A stretch of DNA of 32,396 bases, from positions 1 to 32,396 of the forward strand of contig CALWXL010000011.1 in NCBI GenBank assembly GCA_944385485.1, read 5' to 3'. This DNA is from an uncultured Oscillospiraceae bacterium. GTDB taxonomy: Bacteria > Bacillota > Clostridia > Oscillospirales > Oscillospiraceae. Within the stretch, counting starts at the first letter, position 1, and each line of letters begins with the position of its first letter. The position numbers were made by a program, and so were the translations under genes. The notes under the pieces were generated by a model. That model did no database searches. It was not told the DNA's origin and saw only the letters and a program-made list of their open reading frames with translations. Positions 7,336 to 15,003 of this stretch are shown piece after piece.

Positions 7336-8378
7336 ACTATACCATTTTCGGCGAATCCCACGGCCCTGCCATCGGGGTCACCCTCACCGGAGTGCCCGCC
7401 GGGCTGGAGCTGGACTGGAATGCCATCCAAACAGACATGGCCCGCCGGGCCCCCGGCAAGTCCCCCTTAGCCACCGCCCGGAAGGAGGCCGACCAGGTGC
7501 AGGTGCTCTCCGGAGTGTTTGAGGGCAAGACCACCGGCTCCCCTCTGTGCGCCATGATTGCCAACACCGACACCCGCTCGGCCGATTACAGCCGCACTCG
7601 TGACCTGGCCCGGCCCGGCCACGCCGACTATCCCGCCCACGTCCGCTACCAGGGCTTTAACGACTACCGGGGCGGCGGACACTTCTCCGGACGGCTCACC
7701 GCCCCTCTGGTGTTTGCCGGGGCCATTGCCAAGCAGATTCTGGCCCAGCGAAACATCTATGTGGGGGCCCACATCAGCTCCATCTACGGTGTCAACGACG
7801 AGGCTCTGGAGGACTGGGACACCCTGAAGGGTGTGGCGGACAAGGAGTTTCCGGTTCTGAATGATGAGAAGGGCGCCGAGATGCAGGAGGCCATTTTGGA
7901 GGCCAAGGAAGAGCAGGACTCGGTGGGTGGGTCCATTGAGTGCGGGGTGTTCGGGCTCCCCGCCGGATACGGCTCCCCTGACTTTGGGGAGAACGCCGAG
8001 GGCATCTTCTCCCAGTACCTGTTTGCCGTCCCGGCGGTGAAGGCGGTGGCCTTCGGCGCTGGCACCGCCTTCTCCCTCATGCGGGGCTCCGAGGCCAACG
8101 ACCCCCTGTACGTGGATGAACACGGCCAGGTGGGGGCGGAGCAGAACTGTGCCGGCGGCATCAACGGCGGCATCACCAACGGCATGCCCCTGGTGTTTGA
8201 GGTGACCATGCGTCCCACCCCCTCCATCTCCCGCACCCAATTTACCATCGATATGAGCCGCATGGAAAATGCGGAGCTGACCTTACAGGGGCGGCACGAC
8301 CCCTGCGTGGTTCCCCGGGCGGTTCCTGTCATTGAAGCCGCTGCAGCCCTGGCCGCCTGCCAGCTGCTGGGAATTTGA
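7332..8378 (+). CDS. aroC: Chorismate synthase
   Basis: It converts EPSP to chorismate, the last shared step, using reduced FMN as a catalyst. The 348-aa length is at the short end of the family. 'GESHGPAIGVTLTGVPAG' opens the protein, and 'RRAPGKSPLATARKEAD' near residue 36 follows. 'RPGHADYPA', 'GGGHFSGRLTAPLVFAG' near 112 and 'RHDPCVVPRAVPVIEA' at the C-terminus are the signature regions of the FMN and phosphate site. Overlaps the end of aroA by 4 nt. After it the operon is interrupted by a 220-bp gap carrying a dispersed repeat before pheA. Confidence 0.97.
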   Translation: MNYTIFGESHGPAIGVTLTGVPAGLELDWNAIQTDMARRAPGKSPLATARKEADQVQVLSGVFEGKTTGSPLCAMIANTDTRSADYSRTRDLARPGHADYPAHVRYQGFNDYRGGGHFSGRLTAPLVFAGAIAKQILAQRNIYVGAHISSIYGVNDEALEDWDTLKGVADKEFPVLNDEKGAEMQEAILEAKEEQDSVGGSIECGVFGLPAGYGSPDFGENAEGIFSQYLFAVPAVKAVAFGAGTAFSLMRGSEANDPLYVDEHGQVGAEQNCAGGINGGITNGMPLVFEVTMRPTPSISRTQFTIDMSRMENAELTLQGRHDPCVVPRAVPVIEAAAALAACQLLGI

Positions 8379-8446
8379 TTTTTGGCCGGGACGGCGAGAG
8401 AAGTGAAGCGTGAAACATTGGACACGAACTGGAGGGCTCGACAAAA

Positions 8447-8570
8447 GGCTCCCCTGTGCAAGGGGAGCTGGCAGCCCGTAGGGCTGACTGAGGGGTTGAC
8501 CCAGGCCAGGTGACAGACAATCCCTCCGACCCGGCTAACGCCGGGCCACCTCCCTTTACACAAGGGAGGC
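8447..8570. repeat. Dispersed paired double-hairpin repeat, copy 1 (inside the aromatic operon)
   Basis: It has two ~52-nt half units in opposite orientation. Half A (8447-8498) holds the stems GCTCCCC/GGGGAGC and AGCCC/GGGCT and ends in GGGGTTG. Half B (8518-8570) begins CAATCCCTCC and holds CCCGGC/GCCGGG and CCTCCC/GGGAGG with a TTTACACAA loop. The same element is found at 16692-16815 and 26413-26535. It fills most of the 219-bp aroC-pheA gap. The remaining sequence (8379-8446) shows no gene. Transcribed copies could affect read-through or mRNA stability. Confidence 0.9.
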
Positions 8571-8597
8571 TGATTTCGAAGTTTGGAGGCCATTCCC

Positions 8598-9755
8598 ATG
8601 GAAGAATTGCAGCAGTATAGAGAAGAAATCGACCGCATTGACCGCCAAATGGTGGAGCTGTTCCGCCAGCGCATGGCCGTCACCGCCCAGGTGGGCCAGT
8701 ACAAGCTGGAGCGTGGCATCCCCGTGTTGGACGCCGTGCGGGAGCGGCAGGTATTGCAGGACAAGGCCCGGCTGGTGGACGGGGACCTGCGCCCCGGCGT
8801 CACCACCCTGTTTCAGACCCTCATGTCCATCTCCCGCCGCCAACAGCGGGATCTGACCCGGGAACGGGCGGACAATCCCGGCTTGCCCCGGTTTGTCCAG
8901 GCCCTGTCCGGGGTACGCACCCCGGTGGAACACCCTCGGGTGGTGTTCCAGGGCGTGGGCGGCGCATACAGTGAACAGGCCTGTGTCAACTTCTTCGGCG
9001 AAGAGGTCCAGGCCACCGGGCTGCCCCAGTTTGAGGATGCTTTCGTGGCCCTGAAGGAGGGCAAGGCGGACTACGCCGTGCTCCCCATTGAAAACAGCTC
9101 CACCGGAGCCATCCGCCAGATCTACGACCTGCTGGCCCAATACGATTTCTTCCTGGTGGGTGAGACCACGGTAAAGGTGGACCACTGCCTCATGGCTCTG
9201 CCTGGGGCCACCATGGACACCATCACCCACATCTACTCCCACGAGCAGGGCCTGCTGCAAAGCGCCAAGTTCTTAAGCCAGCATCCCACCTGGAAACAGG
9301 TCCCCCAGTGGGACACCGCTGGCTCGGCCCAGATGGTGGCCGCCAGCGGAGACCTAACCCGGGCGGCGCTGTGCTCGGCCCGGGCCGCCAAGCTCTACGG
9401 GCTGAACATCCTGGCCTGCCCCACCAACGACAACCCCCACAACACCACCCGCTTTGTGGTGGTCTCCCCCCGCATGGAGCTGCGGGATGGTGCGGACAAG
9501 ATCAGTACCGTCTTTCTCCTCCCCCACGAAGCCGGCTCTCTCCACGAGATTCTCACCATTTTCGCCGTCCACGGGCTGAACATGGTCAAGCTGGAGTCCC
9601 GGCCCCTGCCCCGGCACAGCTGGGAGTACATGTTCTTTTTGGAGTTCACCGGAAACCTCAATACCCCGGAGATCGCCGACGTGCTCCACGAACTGTCCCA
9701 AACCACCGGAGACTTCCGGGTTTTGGGCAACTTTGTGTCTAATTTGGAGGAATAA
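8598..9755 (+). CDS. pheA: Bifunctional chorismate mutase/prephenate dehydratase (P-protein) with ACT domain
   Basis: It turns chorismate into prephenate and then phenylpyruvate, the committed branch to phenylalanine. Residues 1-~85 form an AroQ-class chorismate mutase helix bundle ('YREEIDRIDRQMVELFRQR', with 'YKLERGIPVLDAVRE'). The prephenate dehydratase domain spans ~110-290 with 'GVGGAYSEQA', 'LPIENSSTGAI' and the catalytic 'NTTRFVVVS'. The C-terminal ACT domain has 'EAGSLHEIL' and 'ESRP', the site of Phe feedback in the family. The start is ATG 8598, 8 nt after GGAGG (8585-8589). An upstream in-frame TTG at 8583 overlaps that ribosome site and is not used. It ends 2 bp before the aroK-aroQ fusion. 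Both feedback and the operon attenuator would respond to phenylalanine. Confidence 0.96.
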   Translation: MEELQQYREEIDRIDRQMVELFRQRMAVTAQVGQYKLERGIPVLDAVRERQVLQDKARLVDGDLRPGVTTLFQTLMSISRRQQRDLTRERADNPGLPRFVQALSGVRTPVEHPRVVFQGVGGAYSEQACVNFFGEEVQATGLPQFEDAFVALKEGKADYAVLPIENSSTGAIRQIYDLLAQYDFFLVGETTVKVDHCLMALPGATMDTITHIYSHEQGLLQSAKFLSQHPTWKQVPQWDTAGSAQMVAASGDLTRAALCSARAAKLYGLNILACPTNDNPHNTTRFVVVSPRMELRDGADKISTVFLLPHEAGSLHEILTIFAVHGLNMVKLESRPLPRHSWEYMFFLEFTGNLNTPEIADVLHELSQTTGDFRVLGNFVSNLEE

Positions 9756-9757
9756 CC

Positions 9758-10687
9758 ATGAAGAACATTATCCTCATTGGTATGATGGGCTGTGGAAAAA
9801 CCACCGCCGGACGTCTTTTGGCCCAGCAGCTGGGGCGTCCCTTTGTGGACTGTGACGAGCTCATGGAGGGACATACCGGGCGGACCATCTCGGAAATCTT
9901 TGCCCAGGATGGAGAGCGGGGCTTCCGCTCTCTGGAGAGCCAAGTGCTGGAACAGCTCAGCAACCAAGAGGGTCTTGTCATCGCCACCGGAGGCGGGGCA
10001 GTGCTCTCCCGAAACAATGTGGTCTCCCTGCGCCGCAACGGCATTTTGGTCTTTCTGGACCGTCCCATTGAGGAGATCTGTGCCACGCTGGACACCAAGG
10101 ACCGCCCCCTGGCCCAGGACGGGCACCAGGCCTTTGTGGCCCGGCACAACCACCGGATGCCCCACTATCTCACCGCCGCCGACGTGGTCATCCACGACTT
10201 TTCCACACCGGAGGAGACGGTTGCGGAAATTCTGGAGAAAATCTCCGAGCTGGGCAAGAAGTTTCTCATCATCAACGGCCCCAACCTGAACCTGCTGGGC
10301 AAGCGCAACCTGGGGCTGTACAACCATGAGAGCTACGCCTCCCTGTGCGCCATGATTCAGCGGTACGCCACCGAACACAACTCCACCGCCACCTGTTTCC
10401 AATCCAATCACGAGGGCGCCATCATCGACCAGATTCACGCCGCCGACGGGGTGTATGATGCCATCGTCATCAACCCCGGCGCCTACGCCCATTACAGCTA
10501 TGCCATTGCAGAGGCCATCCAAGGGGTGGATATTCCCGCCTTTGAGGTACATATCGGCAACGTCCACGCCCGGGAGCCCTATCGCTCCGGGTCTGTCACC
10601 GCCGAGGCCTGTGTGGGCCAGATCTACGGTCTGGGCTTCGAGGGTTACCTGCGGGCCATGGACTATTTCCTCAAAGGAGGGCAATAA
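9758..10687 (+). CDS. aroK-aroQ: Fused shikimate kinase - type II 3-dehydroquinate dehydratase
   Basis: This is a single 309-aa reading frame that joins two pathway enzymes. Residues 1-~165 are shikimate kinase (step 5): Walker A 'GMMGCGKTTAGRLLA' near residue 8, 'FVDCDELME' near 28, 'ERGFRSLESQVL' near 53, 'ATGGGAVL' near 75 and the lid region 'TKDRPLAQDG'. Residues ~168-309 are a compact type II dehydroquinase (step 3): 'IINGPNLNLLGKRNLGLYN' (catalytic Arg/Tyr region), 'SNHEGAIIDQIHAA' near 210, 'INPGAYAHYSYAIAEA' near 233 and 'EVHIGNVHAREPYRSGSV' near 264. No stop or shine site separates the halves, and each keeps its full set of motifs. AroE, the enzyme of step 4 that links these two reactions, starts 2 bp downstream. 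The fusion would join steps 3 and 5 around it. Confidence 0.95.
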   Translation: MKNIILIGMMGCGKTTAGRLLAQQLGRPFVDCDELMEGHTGRTISEIFAQDGERGFRSLESQVLEQLSNQEGLVIATGGGAVLSRNNVVSLRRNGILVFLDRPIEEICATLDTKDRPLAQDGHQAFVARHNHRMPHYLTAADVVIHDFSTPEETVAEILEKISELGKKFLIINGPNLNLLGKRNLGLYNHESYASLCAMIQRYATEHNSTATCFQSNHEGAIIDQIHAADGVYDAIVINPGAYAHYSYAIAEAIQGVDIPAFEVHIGNVHAREPYRSGSVTAEACVGQIYGLGFEGYLRAMDYFLKGGQ

Positions 10688-10689
10688 CG

Positions 10690-11520
10690 ATGCTGCAAGT
10701 CATTGGAGATCCCATCGCTCACTCCAAATCCCCCATCATCCAGACCACCATGCTGGACTATCTGGGTCTGGACATCCCCTATACGCCCCACCTGGTGAAA
10801 AAGGGGGATGTGGCCCAGTATCTGGCCTTTGCTGCGGCCAACCAGGTCACCGGTTTCAATTCCACCATGCCCCACAAGGAGGACCTGGTGCCCCTGATGG
10901 ATGAACTGGGGGAGGAAGTGCAGCGGTATGGAGCGGTCAACACCGTCTGTCTGCGGGACGGGAAATGGGTGGGACACAACACCGATGGGGACGGCTGCCT
11001 GGAATCCCTGGTCTATTCCGGCATGTGGCCGGCCCGGCAAGTGGTGCTGCTGGGGGCGGGAGGCGCCGCCCGGGCGGTGGCCCTGCGCCTGGCCCAGGCG
11101 GGAGCGGAGCGCATCTGGGTGTGCAACCGCACCCTGTCCAAGGCCCAGCAGCTGTGCCAGTTGGACCCCACCGGGGTCCTGGCCCCCGCAGGGTTTGACC
11201 TCGATACCCTGGCCCGGCTGTGCAGCCAGTCCCAGCTGGTCATCAACTGCACCAACCTGGGCATGAACGACTGCCCCCACCAGTTTGAGGACTTCTCCTT
11301 CCTGGATGTCCTGCCCCGGGATGCCGGGGTGATGGACCTGATCTATTACCCCGCCCAGACCCAACTGCTCCAGCAGGCCCAGGCCCGGGGACTGAACACC
11401 TGCAACGGCCTGCCCATGCTGGTGTATCAGGCCATCTTCTCTCTGGAGTATTTTTTGAACCGCTCCCTGCCCCGCGGCGAGCTGGCCAAGGCGGTGTTTG
11501 CCCGGCTGGCACAGGTTTAG
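10690..11520 (+). CDS. aroE: Shikimate dehydrogenase (NADP+)
   Basis: It reduces 3-dehydroshikimate to shikimate, pathway step 4. In 276 residues it shows the substrate segment 'GDPIAHSKSPIIQ' at the N-terminus, 'NSTMPHKEDLVPLMD' near 57 with the catalytic Lys, and 'GAVNTV' and 'GHNTDGDG' near 78-100. The Rossmann glycine loop 'LLGAGGAARAVALRLAQAG' lies near 119, and 'NGLPMLVYQ' near the C-terminus. Its AAAGGAGG ribosome site lies inside the end of the upstream fused gene, and only 2 bp separate the two. It is the last gene of the operon, 44 bp before a long terminator. Confidence 0.97.
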   Translation: MLQVIGDPIAHSKSPIIQTTMLDYLGLDIPYTPHLVKKGDVAQYLAFAAANQVTGFNSTMPHKEDLVPLMDELGEEVQRYGAVNTVCLRDGKWVGHNTDGDGCLESLVYSGMWPARQVVLLGAGGAARAVALRLAQAGAERIWVCNRTLSKAQQLCQLDPTGVLAPAGFDLDTLARLCSQSQLVINCTNLGMNDCPHQFEDFSFLDVLPRDAGVMDLIYYPAQTQLLQQAQARGLNTCNGLPMLVYQAIFSLEYFLNRSLPRGELAKAVFARLAQV

Positions 11521-11564
11521 ACAACTCGGACAATTCATTCCATATAGTTTCATAACATCTAACA

Positions 11565-11640
11565 ACCCTTCTTTTGCTTACTTTCGCCACTTTTCGTGGT
11601 ATACCCAAGGAAAGTAAACACAAAGAAGGGTCGTTTTTTT
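11565..11640 (+). terminator. Long nested intrinsic terminator of the aromatic operon
   Basis: The outer stem pairs ACCCTTCTTT...TTACTTTC (11565-11585) with GAAAGTAA...AAAGAAGGGT (11610-11631), with a small internal mismatch. An inner CCAC/GTGG hairpin (11587-11599) sits in the loop. CG and T7 (11634-11640) follow. It lies 44 bp past the aroE stop. Confidence 0.88.
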
Positions 11641-11650
11641 GTATGGAGAG

Positions 11651-11702
11651 AACCAGATACGCTGATGGAGGACCCCCCTTCCTCGGTGTGGTCTGGTTTT
11701 TT
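11651..11702 (+). terminator. Second hairpin with T tract before the discoidin gene
   Basis: AACCAGA (11651-11657) pairs with TCTGGTT (11692-11698), with partial pairing inside (GGAGG/CCTC). T6 ends at 11702. It could be a back-up terminator for the aromatic operon or an attenuator of the next gene. No clear promoter was seen between it and ATG 11795. Confidence 0.5.
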
Positions 11703-11794
11703 GCTCCGTACCCCGTGTTTGGAAAGGAGGGAGCCCACCCCCACACAATTCCTGTCCTTATGTGCCCACCAGGAGAATAGGAGGAGGTACAACC

Positions 11795-14026
11795 ATGCAT
11801 AAACTCTCAAAGAAACTGTGTGCGCTGGTGCTGGCCTTTGCCATGTGCCTGTCCACCCCTGCCTACTCCATCATGGAGGAGTACACCACCGTACAGGGCG
11901 CAGCCATCTCCCACGAGGGGCTGCGGGAGTCCCTCAACGGGGAGGACCTGAACCTGGACAAGGCCATTGACGGCAGCGAGGACACCATGGCCAACGTCAG
12001 CAACACCACCGATCTGCAGGGCAAGTCCATCACCGTGGAGTATGCTCAGGCCCCCACCGGGCTGCGCATCCTCTCGGGCAGCAACGGGGACAAGCTCACC
12101 GCCCCGGTAGCGGTGTACCTGTCCACCGACGGCACCACCTTCGGCACCAGCCCTGTGGCCACCCTCACCTCCGACCAGATCACCAAGGACGGGGATGTGC
12201 GCACCCATGAGGTGCTCTTTGCCAACCCCGACGGGGCCAAATACGTCAAGCTTCTGTTCACCGACAACTCCCCCGGCGGCTGGTCCCCCATCCGGGAGAT
12301 CTACGGCCTCAACGGCGTGGTGAAGACCCAGCCCGGCCAGGACAACGCCAACCTGGCCCTCAACGCCACGGCCGCCTCTTCCGCCAATGAGACCTCCGGA
12401 TTCAGCCAGGAGAAAGCCAACGATGGCGACCTGTCCACCCGCTGGTCCAGCGGAACCCTCGATGGGGAAAATCCCCAGTGGCTGCGCCTGGACTTCGGCG
12501 CCCCCACCACCTTCAACTGCGTGCGCCTGTTCTGGGAGAAGTCCGGCGGTAAGGCCTACCAGATCCAGACCTCGGACAACGGCACCGACTGGGCGGACGT
12601 GGCCACCGTCACCGACGGCCAGCCCAGCGAAACCCGCACCCTGACCTTTGACGCTGTCACTGCCCGCTATGTCCGGGTGCTCGTCACCGAGAACTTCTCC
12701 GACATCTGGACCTGCGTGTCCATCTATGAGATGGAAGTGTACAACAACTCCTGGGACTTCATCCGCACCCAGGCGGAGGCCCAGCTGCAAAACGCCCTGC
12801 GGCTGTTTGCCAGCCATGCGGCCAAGAGCCAGGACCACACCAGCATCAACGACCTGTTCAACGCCTACAAGAGCGATCCCACCAAGTACCAGGATGTGGT
12901 GGACGAGATGCAGTGCATCGTGGACGCCTGCCAGCTCATCCTCACCCTCAAGGACAGCGACAACCAGAAGCTGGTCAACCTGGAAAAGGAGATTCGCCCC
13001 TGGGTGTACCGCCTCAACGACATGTGTCAGATCATCATCGACTCCCTCCAGGCCCTGCACGGGGAGGAGAGCCAGCGGTTTGACCACCTGATGAATGCCA
13101 TCTACCTCACCAACGGCATTGACACCCTGGACAAGTACAAGACCGAGAGCCTGGAGGGCCAGGGCACCAGCCAGACCATCAGCACCTACATCGTCAACCC
13201 CGGTGCTACCTACATTCTGCCCTTTGCCCGCTCCATCATGACCCAGGCCAGCCAGTCCTTCTTCTCTGAGGCCCCCGGCCCCTTCGCCTTCACCAACACC
13301 AACGTGGAGGGCTGGGCCATGGCCAAGGCAGGCAACATCTTCACCGTCACCGATGGGGAGACCGTGACCCTCACGTCCGGCTCCTATGTCCAGTTCGATC
13401 TGGCCCAGCTGATTACCCTGGGCACGGTGGACGGCCTGGACACCTCCAAGGTCCAGATCTCCCTGGATGGCAAGTCCTGGAGCGACTTCGCCTCCGGCGC
13501 CCAGGCCCGGTACCTGCGCCTGATGAACGACACCGCCCAGGAAGTCTCCGTGGACCTCACCCAGGTATCCATCACCGCCCAGGTGGTGGGCATCGCCTCG
13601 GTGACCTCCAGCACCCAATTCTGGGAGCCCAATAACTACCCCACCGGCAACATCAACGACTACAACAACACCACCTTCGTCTGGCTCACCAGCCAGGCCA
13701 AGGGCACCAGCCTCACCGTCACCTATGACGCTGTGACCAACATCGACCGCATGGAGTTTGCCACCACTTCCGATGGCGACGCTATGAAGGGCAAGCTGAA
13801 CCTGGAGTACCAGGACGCCGATGGCAACTGGATCAGCGTGGGCACCGTGGACAGCGATGACTTTGTGGACGGCTCCATCGCCGTGAACTTCGATTCCGTC
13901 CAGGCCAAGGCCATCCGTGCCACCGTGGCGGAGTCCCGCTCCGGAAACTGGCTGAAGGTCACGGCGTGTGCGTCTACCGCAGCAAGGGCCGGGATGAGGA
14001 GTAATTCCTCCAGCGTACCCTTCTAA
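11795..14026 (+). CDS. Secreted multi-domain protein with discoidin (F5/8 type C)-like domains; C-terminus probably frameshifted
   Basis: 743 aa with a signal peptide (KLSKK, then a hydrophobic core, cleavage near residue 25, 'TPAYS'). Beta-rich discoidin-like regions lie at ~35-165, ~185-312 (the clearest, from 'NLALNATAASSANETSG' to 'IYEMEVYN') and ~602-740. Such domains bind carbohydrates at the cell surface. A helical stretch (~315-440) and another beta region (~470-600) lie between them. No catalytic domain or sortase signal was found. ATG 11795 has AGGAGGAGGT (11777-11786 region) upstream. An in-frame GTG at 11762 would place the signal peptide too far in. After codon ~722 (13961) the reading frame looks wrong. 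The +1 frame reads 'GVCVYRSKGRDEE' and stops at 14004, a natural discoidin ending, while the annotated frame ends in a low-complexity tail. Its target is unknown. Confidence 0.82.
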   Translation: MHKLSKKLCALVLAFAMCLSTPAYSIMEEYTTVQGAAISHEGLRESLNGEDLNLDKAIDGSEDTMANVSNTTDLQGKSITVEYAQAPTGLRILSGSNGDKLTAPVAVYLSTDGTTFGTSPVATLTSDQITKDGDVRTHEVLFANPDGAKYVKLLFTDNSPGGWSPIREIYGLNGVVKTQPGQDNANLALNATAASSANETSGFSQEKANDGDLSTRWSSGTLDGENPQWLRLDFGAPTTFNCVRLFWEKSGGKAYQIQTSDNGTDWADVATVTDGQPSETRTLTFDAVTARYVRVLVTENFSDIWTCVSIYEMEVYNNSWDFIRTQAEAQLQNALRLFASHAAKSQDHTSINDLFNAYKSDPTKYQDVVDEMQCIVDACQLILTLKDSDNQKLVNLEKEIRPWVYRLNDMCQIIIDSLQALHGEESQRFDHLMNAIYLTNGIDTLDKYKTESLEGQGTSQTISTYIVNPGATYILPFARSIMTQASQSFFSEAPGPFAFTNTNVEGWAMAKAGNIFTVTDGETVTLTSGSYVQFDLAQLITLGTVDGLDTSKVQISLDGKSWSDFASGAQARYLRLMNDTAQEVSVDLTQVSITAQVVGIASVTSSTQFWEPNNYPTGNINDYNNTTFVWLTSQAKGTSLTVTYDAVTNIDRMEFATTSDGDAMKGKLNLEYQDADGNWISVGTVDSDDFVDGSIAVNFDSVQAKAIRATVAESRSGNWLKVTACASTAARAGMRSNSSSVPF

Positions 14027-14032
14027 AGCAAA

Positions 14033-14070
14033 CAAGAACGCCCGTTGCCTTTTGGCAGCGGGCGTTCTTG
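14033..14070 (+). terminator. Strong hairpin after the discoidin gene (T-poor terminator)
   Basis: CAAGAACGCCCGTTGCC (14033-14049) pairs with GGCAGCGGGCGTTCTTG (14054-14070), 17 bp with one G-U pair and a TTTT loop. No T run follows. Placed 6 bp after the stop, it is probably a terminator or a 3'-end stabiliser. Confidence 0.6.
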
Positions 14071-14090
14071 CATGTCCTAGGAGCACGAAA

Positions 14091-14116
14091 AGGGCCGCTG
14101 ACACGTCAGCGGCCCT
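14091..14116 (-). terminator. Terminator hairpin for the small minus-strand gene
   Basis: AGGGCCGCTGA and TCAGCGGCCCT (14091-14101 and 14106-14116) pair perfectly around a 4-nt loop. Read on the minus strand, it is followed by TTTTCG, 12 bp after the stop of the 14128-14322 gene. Confidence 0.65.
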
Positions 14117-14127
14117 TGTTTATCCTC

Positions 14128-14322
14128 TTACAGCTCGATGTCCTCGTAATCGTCATACTCGGAGGAACAGAAGCAGCAATTTGCCTTCTTCTCCTCCACC
14201 TTGTCAGCAATGGCGTAGAAGGTGTCCACGATCTTGTCCCAATAGGCCATCACCAGGCATACCACAGCGCTCACCGCCATGGCCACAGCAGCTGCCTTGA
14301 GAATAAAACGGACGACTTTCAT
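14128..14322 (-). CDS. Small membrane protein, 64 aa, unknown function
   Basis: It has one N-terminal hydrophobic segment (residues ~5-26, 'FILKAAAVAMAVSAVVCLV'), then an amphipathic helix ('YWDKIVDTFYAIADKVEEKK'), a Cys cluster 'NCCFCSS' and an acidic tail 'EYDDYEDIEL'. It has a good ribosome site (AAGGAGGGAC, 14331-14338 on the plus strand), its own likely promoter and a terminator, so it is probably expressed despite its size. The family is not recognised. The topology would leave the Cys cluster and acidic tail on one side of the membrane. It could be a membrane anchor or metal-binding peptide, but nothing in the context shows this. Confidence 0.72.
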   Translation of the reverse strand: MKVVRFILKAAAVAMAVSAVVCLVMAYWDKIVDTFYAIADKVEEKKANCCFCSSEYDDYEDIEL

Positions 14323-14359
14323 GTTTCAGTCCCTCCTTGTGTGTGTTTCGGTACGTCAT

Positions 14360-14388
14360 AGTGTACACGATTTCCGGGCAAAAAACAA
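14360..14388 (-). promoter_or_regulatory. Possible promoter of the 64-aa membrane protein gene
   Basis: On the minus strand, TTGTTT (14383-14388), a 17-bp spacer and TACACT (14360-14365), about 38 bp before the start codon. The -35 box is only moderately like consensus. Confidence 0.5.
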
Positions 14389-14526
14389 TGGGAATTGAAA
14401 AAAATTCACATACGTTCTGCCCTCCACCTGTCTGCACCCCCGGGGTTTTCCACGCTTTGCACCACAAAGTGGTAAATTTCTATGAAATTTTCCATTCTTT
14501 CACCAGTCCGCAGGGAAAAACTCCAC

Positions 14527-14555
14527 TTGTTTTTTCCTCTCAAATGGAATACAAT
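14527..14555 (+). promoter_or_regulatory. Sigma-A promoter for asp23-fakA
   Basis: TTGTTT (14527-14532), a 17-bp spacer and TACAAT (14550-14555), 65 bp before the Asp23 start. An upstream in-frame start at 14482 would precede this promoter, which argues for the shorter Asp23 protein. Confidence 0.7.
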
Positions 14556-14619
14556 GTATAAACTAAAGGTATGTTTTTCACCACGCAACTCCACTCTTAC
14601 CATAGAAAGGAAGGGTTCC

Positions 14620-14970
14620 ATGAAGATACAAACTGAACAGGGCCGCATCCGCATTGCCAGCGAAGTATTCAGCAACATCACCGGTGCTGTGGCCACCAGC
14701 TGCTATGGCGTGAAGGGCATGGCTTTCCGCTCCAAAACCGACGGTCTGGTCCACCTGCTCCGCCGGGAATCCATGTCCAAGGGCGTCAAGCTGGTGTATC
14801 ACGAGGATGACTCTGTGTCCATTGAGCTGCACATCATCGTGGACAACGGGGTGAACCTGGTGGCCGTGAGCCGCTCCATCCAAAGTGAAGTCAAGTACAA
14901 CGTCAACCGTTTGACCGGTGTGGAAGTGCGCAGCGTATCTGTGTGCGTCGACTCCATGGTCATTGGCTGA
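14620..14970 (+). CDS. Asp23/Gls24 family envelope-associated protein
   Basis: A 116-aa protein of the DUF322/Asp23 family, equivalent in position and size to B. subtilis YloU. Family features are the N-terminal 'GRIRIASEVFSNITGAVAT', the segment 'GVKGMAF' and the C-terminal 'VEVRSVSVCVDSM'. In staphylococci Asp23 lies under the cell membrane and affects envelope stress. AAAGGAAGG (14606-14613) lies upstream of ATG 14620. Its partner gene follows after 33 bp, the conserved yloU-yloV order of Firmicutes, which suggests the two work together. Confidence 0.93.
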   Translation: MKIQTEQGRIRIASEVFSNITGAVATSCYGVKGMAFRSKTDGLVHLLRRESMSKGVKLVYHEDDSVSIELHIIVDNGVNLVAVSRSIQSEVKYNVNRLTGVEVRSVSVCVDSMVIG

Positions 14971-15003
14971 AGCCAGAGCTGATAGAAAGGAATTTGCTGA
15001 ACT

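Noticed and set aside
11807-14104. 765-codon antisense open frame across the discoidin gene
   Set aside because: It is the shadow of a GC-rich gene on the other strand: it has no ribosome site and a Gly/Val/His-rich composition with no domain.
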